A stretch of DNA of 23,471 nucleotides, taken from the IMG/VR virus record IMGVR_UViG_3300031857_001433, positions 1 through 23,471 of that record; one strand, written 5' to 3'. Position 1 is the first letter of the stretch, and the number at the start of each line of letters is the position of its first letter. The notes beneath the pieces were generated by a model. It did no database searches and was not told the origin of the DNA. It was given only the letters and a program-made list of their open reading frames with translations. This stretch comes from a virus. Shown here piece after piece: positions 1 through 7,036 of the stretch. The position numbers and the translations under genes are program-made.

Positions 1-422
1 AATGTAATTTTAGTATTGCTATCAGGAATATCTACACCATTTTTTCTAAACCAAATATTAGCTGTCCCAGAGTTAGCGTTTGTTTTAGTAAGCATAGAAG
101 AAAACTGAACAAAATAATCTCCAGTTTCTTCCACATATATTTTATCCCCATCTAAATACGTTTTATTTGCGTCTCCCTCAACCCAACTAGTGTTGATTAA
201 GGTAGGGGTATTAACCCCAATAGCCTGATCTCCTGTTGTGTAAAAAGTTCCATAAGGGTAGTTAATTTGGTTGATTGCACCACCTACAGGCCAGGCCCAT
301 TCGGTCACGGCTTCGCCAAGCACTTGAGGTATGTAAAGTTTTGCTCTACCTAGGTCTAACGGATCGTCTGCGTCCGCTATTACCCCACGATAGATACCAT
401 AAAAACGATTATCAGAGGACAC
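1..422 (-). CDS. gp5-like baseplate spike/OB-fold protein, 3' part cut off by window edge
   Basis: The first 140 codons are visible; the gene runs off the left edge. It starts at GTG (422-420), five bases after an AAGGAG site (433-428), and overlaps the end of the hub gene by 11 bases. Residues about 8-45 (YGIYRGVIADADDPLDLGRA, then KLYIPQVLG and WAWPV) match the opening of the gp5/VgrG-type OB-fold: the 'GRxxVxxP' strand followed by a 'WA-P' turn. This family forms the central spike that crosses the outer membrane or cell wall. After about residue 75 the sequence changes to a fibre-like jelly-roll pattern (GDYFVQFSSML, then IWFRKNGVDIPDSNT), which suggests a domain inserted into or after the OB-fold. 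Its position directly after a gp27-like hub supports the call. Whether a lysozyme or beta-helix follows cannot be seen. Confidence 0.75.
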   Translation of the reverse strand, partial: MSSDNRFYGIYRGVIADADDPLDLGRAKLYIPQVLGEAVTEWAWPVGGAINQINYPYGTFYTTGDQAIGVNTPTLINTSWVEGDANKTYLDGDKIYVEETGDYFVQFSSMLTKTNANSGTANIWFRKNGVDIPDSNTKIT

Positions 423-1755
423 CGGTTCTCCTTAACTTATTAACAACCGTTTTAGGTCTAGACGATACAGACTGTGCTTTTGTTAAATTGCCGGCTGTAT
501 TTATCCATCTTTGTGCAATTATTGTTTTATTAGCAACCTTAGGTTTAGACCTATTTGTTATGTTACCAAAACCTGTTTGAGACTTAACACCAGGATTTTT
601 TGTACCCTTTTTTAATTTACTCTTTGGTTTTTTATTAGTTTGACGAACTCCCTTTTTAATATTTCTTTTTGCTTTGGCTGAAGGTACTTCTACAAGTCTG
701 TTGTCTTTACCCTGAGTTGCAGTGCCAAGTGAGTCCGTTCCCACAGTTAGGGTTGTTGTGTAAATATAGGAGTTATAAGAATTAGAAACAATTTTATGTT
801 TTGCTTTTAGTACTACCCAAAAACCAGAATAAGTATTACCTAATCCGTCAAAGAAAGCCGGCATACCTGGGTATACAGTGGAGTCCCCAAGAACTTCTGC
901 TTTTGCTCTATAAGGAAATCTAGTTCTTTGGTCTACTGCCTTAGATTCATTGTCAGCCACAGAGTAATCGTTAGCGACTACTCCTGAAGCAAACCGATCG
1001 AAGAACTCAGGCTCAGCCTTTTTTCTTGTTGCCTTTGGTCGTTTTTGATTTGTAAGTTTAATTATTTTTCCAGTAAAAGCATCAACGCCAGATACGGCAG
1101 TTGCTGATTTGTATTCTCCGTCCTCAAACTCAAGGCTTTCTCCAACTAAAGGCTCAAAAGAATAAAGGGTTGATCCCTCAGGTCTAGCTGCGTCTCGCAA
1201 AGTAAAGGTAGGAGCGTTGTCTCTAAACTCTTCATACAATTTAGTCATTGAGTGAAAATAGATTTGAGTATTTGTTACTCTTAAAAAATAACCAGATTGT
1301 TTTGCTAACTTAACCATGGTCTCCATATCGGTAAGACCGGCTTGAGAAAATTGAGGGTAAACGCGAGGGTGTGCGTCTACGTCGTAAGCAAAGTTATTTC
1401 TTTTAGCAATTGCAGTAACTATGTCTGACGCTGTTTGCTCTACGTACACTTGTTGAGAAGTTTTTTTAAGGAAGTAAGACGCGCCAATAACGTGTACTTC
1501 AACAAAACGTTTACCGGGCGTAACGTGAGGTTCAATGTGGTGCACGTAACAACTAAGCTCTTGTGTTCCATTTTGTCCGGCAAGGGTTATTAAAACAGGT
1601 GTGCCGGGGCGAATATCATCGTAATCAACGTCCCAGTCTCTAAATTGAATTGTCCCAAAGTCATGCTTGTATCTTTCCTGCCAAAAGGTCATAGAATGAA
1701 CTCGAGCAGGCGGTACCTTTGCATTAGGAAAATCAACACCAACAAAGTTATACAT
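412..1755 (-). CDS. Baseplate hub protein, gp27/gpD-like
   Basis: This 447-residue protein has the look of the contractile-tail hub family (T4 gp27, P2 gpD, VgrG N-terminal half), the ring that joins tail tube to central spike. Seen features: an N-terminal barrel-like part, with residues 30-60 giving 'HDFGTIQFRDWDVDYDD' and 'PGTPVLITLAGQNG'; then an ASYFLKKTSQQVY stretch and 'TASDIVTAIAKRNNFAYDV', typical of the 'xxSDIVxxIAxxxG' helix of hub proteins; then 'DMETMVKLAKQSGYFLRVTNTQIYF', matching the hub 'E-xx-LARRxGY-xxxxxxxxxF' signature. About 90 C-terminal residues form a Lys/Asn/Thr-rich basic tail that is probably flexible. It overlaps the upstream LysM gene by 8 bases and the spike gene by 11, so translation of all three is probably coupled. 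Family assignment rests on motif pattern and gene order. Confidence 0.8.
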   Translation of the reverse strand: MYNFVGVDFPNAKVPPARVHSMTFWQERYKHDFGTIQFRDWDVDYDDIRPGTPVLITLAGQNGTQELSCYVHHIEPHVTPGKRFVEVHVIGASYFLKKTSQQVYVEQTASDIVTAIAKRNNFAYDVDAHPRVYPQFSQAGLTDMETMVKLAKQSGYFLRVTNTQIYFHSMTKLYEEFRDNAPTFTLRDAARPEGSTLYSFEPLVGESLEFEDGEYKSATAVSGVDAFTGKIIKLTNQKRPKATRKKAEPEFFDRFASGVVANDYSVADNESKAVDQRTRFPYRAKAEVLGDSTVYPGMPAFFDGLGNTYSGFWVVLKAKHKIVSNSYNSYIYTTTLTVGTDSLGTATQGKDNRLVEVPSAKAKRNIKKGVRQTNKKPKSKLKKGTKNPGVKSQTGFGNITNRSKPKVANKTIIAQRWINTAGNLTKAQSVSSRPKTVVNKLRRTGVL

Positions 1756-2029
1756 TAGGAATCCTAATAACAGTTCCCGGCTTTATATTTGTAGGGTCAA
1801 CAATTTCTGGGTTTACATCAAGAATAATCCACCAAAGGGCTGGGTCTTGGTAGAAATCAAACGCTATGTTATCTAGGCGCTCGCCTTGTTTGTAGGTATG
1901 TTCTCTGTAAGAAATTGTTCCAATATCCTCAAACTCGTAAAACACAACAGCGTTAGCATCAGAGTCTTCTGCAATAGATATAAAATCAACTACCGAAAAC
2001 TCGTATCTAGATCCTTGGTATATAGACAT
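1748..2029 (-). CDS. LysM-domain baseplate protein (gpX/gp53-like)
   Basis: A 93-residue protein whose C-terminal half is a LysM fold. Residues 46-91 show 'TYKQGERLDNIAFDFYQDP', a 'WWIILDVNPEI' segment and 'IKPGTVIRIPN', the standard LysM start, middle and end motifs. In myoviruses a small LysM protein of this type (P2 gpX, T4 gp53-like) sits between hub and tube-end proteins and helps to clamp the wedge or hub. The start ATG (2029) follows the adaptor stop by eight bases, with a GTAGGAG site just before it. The last eight bases overlap the hub gene. The N-terminal 40 residues are acidic and not recognised. Confidence 0.8.
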   Translation of the reverse strand: MSIYQGSRYEFSVVDFISIAEDSDANAVVFYEFEDIGTISYREHTYKQGERLDNIAFDFYQDPALWWIILDVNPEIVDPTNIKPGTVIRIPNV

Positions 2030-2037
2030 ATCTACTC

Positions 2038-3114
2038 CTACTTCGTTGGCGCAATGGCCGCTGCAGTTTTTTCAACAGATGCAATACCAGCAGAAGCCAT
2101 AAGGTTCATAGCGATGCTTACGTCTGTTCTAATTGGGGTCATATCTTGAGCAAAAGCAATATGAGTTACGTTTAGGTTGTTTATATACCCTACGTAAGAC
2201 AAAGGACCAATATCAACACGCAAAAGCGTTGCAGCTAGGTAACCAATATCTCCAGTAGAACGACCGGTAATACTCTTCCAATCAGGTCCGTTAACCGCTT
2301 TATACAGATACTCTAAATCAGCAACTGTTCCATAGTTAACAAGGTCTAATATTTTGTCAGAAATTTTTCCAGCGTCTGCTTCTGCAAAAAAGCCAGTTTT
2401 GTAAAACTCAGCCATTCTTTCAAACGTTGCTGCAGACCCAGACCTTTGATCTAACTGTAGGTCAAACTCTTTTTGTAGCAAATGTTTCATACAAGCAAAA
2501 TCGTTAGTTCTATCTAAACGCAGCTGTAAAGAAAGAGTTTCCCCGCTTGGGAAGGCTCCGGCTACTGAAGCAAAGATGTCTGCAGGGTGCGGAGTAACTT
2601 CGGTGTTAAGCGCAACAGAAGTGCTAAAGGTGTCTGGGTTCCACATAAATTGAAAACCAATTCTTCTATCTTTACCAGTACTCTGAGTTTTTTCTTCACC
2701 AGTAGCCGTAACGTATGTGTTGTTAGCGTTGTAGTACCACCAGATACGACCGCGTCTGTACTTTTCAGGAACTTCTCCGGGAGGAGTTGTGTAACCCCAT
2801 TTGCCCGGCTCTATGTATAGATCTGGTTCAACTATCTTTGGTTTTACAGGCAGGCTCCATTGATGTGGAGGTAAATTCCAGTCATAATCAATTGGAAGTT
2901 TTAACGGCTTTACTTCTTTGTTCTTCTTGTTTTTGTTCTTTGATTTTTTATCTTTCTTTTTCTTTTGTTCTTCAGCCGCACGTACTTTTTGACCTTCTGT
3001 TAGCCTTCTAAAACGTGCTCTTTCAGCCTCATCTTCGGCAGTTGCGTTAGGGTACTGAGTACCATAATTTTGAGGTGCAGTAGTTGTGCTAAACGTGATA
3101 CCTTCAATTGGCAT
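2038..3114 (-). CDS. Tube-baseplate adaptor, CIS tube-protein-like
   Basis: A 358-residue tail protein. Residues 152-170 (IGFQFMWNPDTFSTSVALN) resemble the 'F-F-NP' signature of the contractile injection system tube-adaptor family (Afp7/Pvc7 N-terminal domain), and 'LSLQLRLDRTNDF' fits a tube-like beta strand. In those systems the protein links the last tube ring to the hub and is encoded next to a LysM protein, as here. Residues 50-67 form an unusual run of Lys and Asn, probably a disordered linker; aromatic and proline-rich sequence follows (residues 70-135). ATG at 3114 overlaps the tape-measure stop as TAATG. The role is inferred from the NP motif and gene order; T4 gp48/gp54-type function is the nearest parallel. 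Confidence 0.6.
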   Translation of the reverse strand: MPIEGITFSTTTAPQNYGTQYPNATAEDEAERARFRRLTEGQKVRAAEEQKKKKDKKSKNKNKKNKEVKPLKLPIDYDWNLPPHQWSLPVKPKIVEPDLYIEPGKWGYTTPPGEVPEKYRRGRIWWYYNANNTYVTATGEEKTQSTGKDRRIGFQFMWNPDTFSTSVALNTEVTPHPADIFASVAGAFPSGETLSLQLRLDRTNDFACMKHLLQKEFDLQLDQRSGSAATFERMAEFYKTGFFAEADAGKISDKILDLVNYGTVADLEYLYKAVNGPDWKSITGRSTGDIGYLAATLLRVDIGPLSYVGYINNLNVTHIAFAQDMTPIRTDVSIAMNLMASAGIASVEKTAAAIAPTK

Positions 3115-5441
3115 TACTTAGACACCGCCTTTTCTCTTATATTGTCCACACTAAGAATCTTTTTAACTTCCCTAGCAATTTCTTTTGCATCTGCCGCTGT
3201 TTTTTCAGGCATATGGAAGTTTACCGTTACTCCGCCATAATTAACTGTTGCTCCATGGGATTGAGCATTTGTCATTGATCCCATGTCAGTTGAAGACACA
3301 ATAGAAGGACCACCAGAACCAATAATTAGACCCGATGGATTTCGGCTCATTACTAGATCTGAACTAGGTGCAGGCTGTGCTCCCTCAACAATAGACGGAG
3401 TTCCTGCGCCCGCAAGCCATGCGCTTGGATCCATCTTTTGACCATTTTTGCGTACCTCAAAGTGAAGGTGGGCTCCGGTAGATTGTCCAGAGTTTCCGCT
3501 ATAACCAACAAGGTCTCCAGCTTTAACACGAGTTCCACCAGTAGCTATCTTGCTACTTAAGTGGCCATAAAATAGTTGTGCCCCATCTTCTGTAACAAGC
3601 TTTATGTAATTTCCAAAACCAGGAGCGTCATAAGGTGTTGCTTCTATAACACCATTAGCGGATGCAAAAACTGGAGTGCCTTCTGGCAAACCGTAGTCAA
3701 TTCCGCCGTGACCTTCTCCGTAGGATGGGCTCTTCTTTCCATTAAACATTAAGTGACGAACTACACCAAACGGACTTGTAATTGAGTAATTTCCTTGGAA
3801 CGGCATTACATAGCCGGAAGCTCCTGCGCCCTCTCCGCCACCTTTACCGCCAGGATTGCTGTTTCTAGCAATTCCAACTCCACCTTGAACAGCGCCTACA
3901 GCAGTTCCAGCAATTGCTCCAGGAAGACCTCCAGCAACTAATCCAGTAGCTGCGCCTTGTCCAGTATCAAAAGCAAAATTTCCAATATCTCTAATAAATT
4001 CAGGTCCAGCATAATTTTCGTTTAACCAATCCTGGACTTTATCTAGTCCAGCGTAAGCTCCAGCAGCAAGACCAGCTCTTCCTAAACCTCCCAAGAAACT
4101 TTTTGGCATGAACTTGCCAAATTTTCCAAACAAACCGCCCTTGGCTCCACCGGCTGCTGTTGCACCACCGCCACCACCAAATAAATTTTTAATTCCGCCA
4201 AAAGCTTTTCCAGCCATCATTGCGGCGCCACCACCAAGTACTCCAAGGATTCCTGCGCCAGCACCATTACCTGATGCTCCAATTGTGTCAATAAAACCTT
4301 TACCTTCAAGAATTTTACGGAACGCATCTCCCATTAAACCCGCATCTCTTGCTATGTCGGCAACTTTATTGCTTGCCGCTGCAAGAAGATCATTAGCAGC
4401 TTCAAATCCTTTTAGAACAGATGGGGCAACTGCTTGAGTAGCATTTAACGATGCTGCGTTTTTATCGCTTGTACTTAAAACGGCACTAGTGGTTGCGCCT
4501 TCTTGAGCCAAAGTCGCTTTATTTAGAGAGGATCCTTTACCACCAGTTCCAGCAAGAAGCATAAGTTCTGAAATAACTGATTGACGAAGGATTGGGTCAT
4601 TGCCAAAATATTGGTTAAGCATTGAGTCAAGAGCATTACCAGGTTGCAATGAGAACGAAATTTGTTCTTTAGTGATTGCACCTTCGCCAGTCTTACCTTT
4701 GTTAAGTACTTTCCAAAGGTCTTTAGCAATGTCTTGGAATCCACGCATCATTCCATCTGCGCCACGAACGTTAACGCCAATCATGCGAAGCATGTTTACG
4801 TTACGTCCTTGGTTTAACGCAGCTGTAGCCTGCATACCTCCAGATAGACCAACACCTGGCATTAAGTTAGATATTGCTGCTGCGCTTTGACCAACTTGAT
4901 TAAAGTTCTTTAAGCCAGGCATTATGCCCATGCTTGCGCCAAGCATTGTGGCGCGGGCTGCGTCTAAAGTATCAGTAGTAGTTCCTTGACGAGCCATTCG
5001 CATTTGAGTTGCGTTGGCATTGGCTCCACCATAGAAACCAAAACGGGATCTTAATAAATCTTGTTCAAAAGATTGTTCAACTGTAGGAATGCCCTGCAAT
5101 CCAGCAAGAGCAATTTTGCCAGTTCCTTTTAGTAACGCTGCGCCAGCGCTCTTTAGGAATCCTCCAAAGCCACCGCCTTGGCTTCCATCATTTTCTGTAG
5201 CAGTTTTTGTTCCCGTGGAAGTTCCCATACTTCCATTGAGAAGATTGCCTGAACCGCCACCAGGGAAAGAGCCTTTTAAGTTTCTAGATATCTCCGCCGA
5301 TAAATCGCGGGTGCGCTCAAGCTCTTTATTTAACTGTTTAAAGGCAGACGTAAGATCGGCAACAAGTTCGGTTTTGCGACCGAAAATGCCACCACCGCCA
5401 CTGGTTCCCATGGCTGTGCCGGTATTTTTTTTAGCCAACAC
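3114..5441 (-). CDS. Tape measure protein with C-terminal M23 peptidase
   Basis: The 775-residue product sets tail length and probably degrades peptidoglycan at entry. Residues 20-60 are coiled-coil-like. A long Gly/Ala-rich body (roughly 60-540) holds hydrophobic helical stretches around 410-530, as in tape measures that insert into membranes. Residues about 545-690 form an M23 (LytM-type) zinc metallopeptidase: HGGID with His578 and Asp582 as zinc ligands, then HLHFEV with His658 and His660. All expected catalytic residues are present. The start is taken as GTG (5441-5439), sharing one base with the stop of the frameshifted chaperone ORF (TAGTG), with a TAGGAG site just upstream. An A8 run lies at codons 3-5. 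At about 1.5 angstrom per residue for the non-enzymatic part, a tail near 80-115 nm would follow; this is a rule of thumb. Confidence 0.9.
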   Translation of the reverse strand: MLAKKNTGTAMGTSGGGGIFGRKTELVADLTSAFKQLNKELERTRDLSAEISRNLKGSFPGGGSGNLLNGSMGTSTGTKTATENDGSQGGGFGGFLKSAGAALLKGTGKIALAGLQGIPTVEQSFEQDLLRSRFGFYGGANANATQMRMARQGTTTDTLDAARATMLGASMGIMPGLKNFNQVGQSAAAISNLMPGVGLSGGMQATAALNQGRNVNMLRMIGVNVRGADGMMRGFQDIAKDLWKVLNKGKTGEGAITKEQISFSLQPGNALDSMLNQYFGNDPILRQSVISELMLLAGTGGKGSSLNKATLAQEGATTSAVLSTSDKNAASLNATQAVAPSVLKGFEAANDLLAAASNKVADIARDAGLMGDAFRKILEGKGFIDTIGASGNGAGAGILGVLGGGAAMMAGKAFGGIKNLFGGGGGATAAGGAKGGLFGKFGKFMPKSFLGGLGRAGLAAGAYAGLDKVQDWLNENYAGPEFIRDIGNFAFDTGQGAATGLVAGGLPGAIAGTAVGAVQGGVGIARNSNPGGKGGGEGAGASGYVMPFQGNYSITSPFGVVRHLMFNGKKSPSYGEGHGGIDYGLPEGTPVFASANGVIEATPYDAPGFGNYIKLVTEDGAQLFYGHLSSKIATGGTRVKAGDLVGYSGNSGQSTGAHLHFEVRKNGQKMDPSAWLAGAGTPSIVEGAQPAPSSDLVMSRNPSGLIIGSGGPSIVSSTDMGSMTNAQSHGATVNYGGVTVNFHMPEKTAADAKEIAREVKKILSVDNIREKAVSK

Positions 5442-5596
5442 TAACTCCTACGTCTGTTAATGGCTCGTTCGAGCCAGTTCTTTCTTTCTCTGAAAGACAG
5501 TGACAGTACATCTGTCAAAGTCCAGCCGGGGTATGCTCGAGTTAGTGCTTCAAATTGGTCCAGTAAGTTTTCGTAATCTTCGTGCTTATATGCGAA
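5441..5596 (-). CDS. Frameshifted C-terminal extension of tail assembly chaperone
   Basis: This is an open frame of 50 codons after the shift point, in the +1 frame relative to the chaperone gene, ending at TAG 5443-5441. It has no ATG or GTG start and no ribosome binding site of its own; the frame opens only after a TAG at 5608-5606. The peptide is strongly protein-like: acidic HEDYENLLDQFEALTRAYPG, then a TLTDVLSLSF stretch and a basic RERKNWLERAINRRRS end. Tail assembly chaperones of most long-tailed phages come as a short form and a frameshifted long form, encoded between tube and tape measure, exactly this position. The fused product would be about 312 residues. Use of this frame by frameshifting is inference. 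Confidence 0.65.
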   Translation of the reverse strand, partial: FAYKHEDYENLLDQFEALTRAYPGWTLTDVLSLSFRERKNWLERAINRRRS

Positions 5597-6380
5597 ACAA
5601 AGCAGCTAAGGTCAACGGCATAGGAATATCCTCACCGCATGCCTCGCATGCCTTCTTCACCTCCCCAAGGCGTGGGCCTGGGTTACGTTCAAGAATCTCT
5701 TGGACAATTGCTTCACGGTCTTTCCAACTTAGTTTCAAGACCGTAGATGCTCCGATAGATGGGCTTCCATTTATTGAAGCAACGCAACCTGCCAAAAGGA
5801 TTGTGTTTAGTTCAGCTGAGTTCTTGTCGTTGTTTTCAAGCAAACGACGTTGTGTAACTCCCGTAGGAAGTCCAACAACTACTGTTCCCAACTTAGACTC
5901 ATATGTCCAGAGTCGATCTTCTTTTGGATCTTTTAGTTCGACAATTGGAATGTCCTTGGTTAGATCCAGAGTTAAAGTTTGCTCTGTTCTACAGGACGGA
6001 CAAGTGCCTGTGAAATCAATTGTGTTTCCAAAGGTTGCTCTACGGATTCCAATTAATATCGCATCTCTGTCGCCTGAAAGAAGAGTTTCTAAGTCTTCCT
6101 TAGACGCTTGCTCCATACCTAAACTGACCAGACCTCTTTGAAGCATTGTGTTTAAAGCACGACCAGTAGTTCCTGCTCTAGCAACAGCTTCTTCGTCTGC
6201 GCCGTTTAACTCTCTAACCTCAACATATTTGACCAAGGCGCCTTCCCGATTGATATATCCACCGGGAAGTGCGACCTCGGTATCAGACGGAGCCTGTGTT
6301 TCTACTTTTACAACAGGCTCCGCTGCTAAAGCTTTGACCGCTTGGTTAACGACTTTTGGATCTGAAATTAATTCTGCCAC
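5586..6380 (-). CDS. Tail assembly chaperone (gp26/T4_baseplate-like), zinc-ribbon
   Basis: A 264-residue protein between tail tube and tape measure. In contractile phages this slot holds a tail assembly or baseplate-hub assembly chaperone. The layout matches what I recall of the T4 gp26-like family: an N-terminal 'LPGGYINREGALVKYVEVRELNGADEE' region, then a Cys-X2-Cys pair (Cys127, Cys130) inside 'TGTCPSCRTEQ', and a second pair near the end (Cys245, Cys248 in 'ACEACGED'). The paired CxxC motifs suggest a bound zinc. Start is GTG at 6380-6378 with an AGGAG site about nine bases upstream. The last codons (UUG UUU CGC AUA UAA) hold a likely slippage site leading to a longer product. Exact family name is from memory; the chaperone role rests mainly on position and the two-frame arrangement. 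Confidence 0.65.
   Translation of the reverse strand: MAELISDPKVVNQAVKALAAEPVVKVETQAPSDTEVALPGGYINREGALVKYVEVRELNGADEEAVARAGTTGRALNTMLQRGLVSLGMEQASKEDLETLLSGDRDAILIGIRRATFGNTIDFTGTCPSCRTEQTLTLDLTKDIPIVELKDPKEDRLWTYESKLGTVVVGLPTGVTQRRLLENNDKNSAELNTILLAGCVASINGSPSIGASTVLKLSWKDREAIVQEILERNPGPRLGEVKKACEACGEDIPMPLTLAALFRI
5592..5597 (-). promoter_or_regulatory. Candidate +1 ribosomal frameshift site UUU_CGC
   Basis: The codons TTT (5597-5595) and CGC (5594-5592) lie two codons before the chaperone stop TAA (5588-5586). A P-site tRNA-Phe that moves forward one base would re-pair on UUC, its cognate codon, and enter the open frame that runs to 5441. UUU_CG is the same core as the +1 shift site of influenza PA-X (UCC UUU CGU). 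A -2 shift would give the same frame. No -1 heptamer would lead to this frame. Confidence 0.5.
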
Positions 6381-6400
6381 GTCTTGTGTCTCCTAATTGT

Positions 6401-7021
6401 TTAGAGTGCTGCCGGCCTTACTGGGTCGTATCCACCGGTTCCATTGGTAAAGAATACCGAAAGTCCTTCGTGGACAAGTCCAAGGGTTTCGACCATAAGG
6501 TTGTTTCCGCCAGCATCTAGGTCAGAGTAGTTCAAAGTTGAAATCCATGCGTTGTGCACATGGAAGCCCATCTTTGGAGTATTTGATCCACCTTCACCGC
6601 TTGCGGTTGCTGTTGCGTTACTTGCTGCTGGATGATCAAGAACATAAATCTTGATATCGCAACGGAAGTCTTTACCACTGGTCAAAGCAATTCCGTCTCC
6701 GGCTGCTGCTGCAAACAGTGTACGCATCCAATCAATAGCCTGGTTGTTACCAAAGATAACTCCACGGTCCATAGTGATTGGGTTGAATGTTGTCATACCA
6801 GGTACCTGGTGAATGGTGGTGTTGTATCCACCTTCGCGGTACGCGATACTTTGTGTGTTAATGCCGAGACCGCTGATTGAACGGAAACCGCCAGTGAAGC
6901 CGGTAATCCGCTTGTCCACCGAAGAACCTTGTTGTGGTGGAAGGAACTCAGCGATAAATCGGAACGAGCGTAACGGATCGGTCGCCACACTCGAGAACCG
7001 ATTAATTGTTGTATCTGCCAT
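6401..7021 (-). CDS. Tail tube protein (gp19-like)
   Basis: A 206-residue protein of the T4 gp19-like tube family that stacks in hexamers to form the inner tail tube. The N-terminal 'DPLRSFRFIAEF' is the usual opening strand. 'GFRSISGLG' followed by 'IAYREGGYNTTIHQVPGM' and 'ITMDRGVIFGN' is the typical order of this family: a 'v-GL' loop, an 'yrEGG' strand, then 'p-tl-rG'. The middle segment 'GFHVHNAWISTLNYSDLDAGGNNLMVETLGLVHEGL' fits the conserved 'naw-..y-..ld...n-v..e.iel-heG' end. Start ATG at 7021 has AAAGGAG nine bases upstream. It lies 15 bases after the sheath gene, the normal sheath-tube pair. Confidence 0.93.
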   Translation of the reverse strand: MADTTINRFSSVATDPLRSFRFIAEFLPPQQGSSVDKRITGFTGGFRSISGLGINTQSIAYREGGYNTTIHQVPGMTTFNPITMDRGVIFGNNQAIDWMRTLFAAAAGDGIALTSGKDFRCDIKIYVLDHPAASNATATASGEGGSNTPKMGFHVHNAWISTLNYSDLDAGGNNLMVETLGLVHEGLSVFFTNGTGGYDPVRPAAL

Positions 7022-7036
7022 GTTTGGTTATCTCCT

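Noticed and set aside
5425-5432. A8 run at codons 3-5 of the tape measure as a slippage site
   Set aside because: Slippage here would only truncate the protein within a few codons; no useful alternative frame was seen.
5500-6141. Plus-strand ORF of 213 codons
   Set aside because: It lies fully opposite the chaperone gene and its extension, has low-complexity Ser/Arg composition, no ribosome binding site and no family features; a shadow frame.
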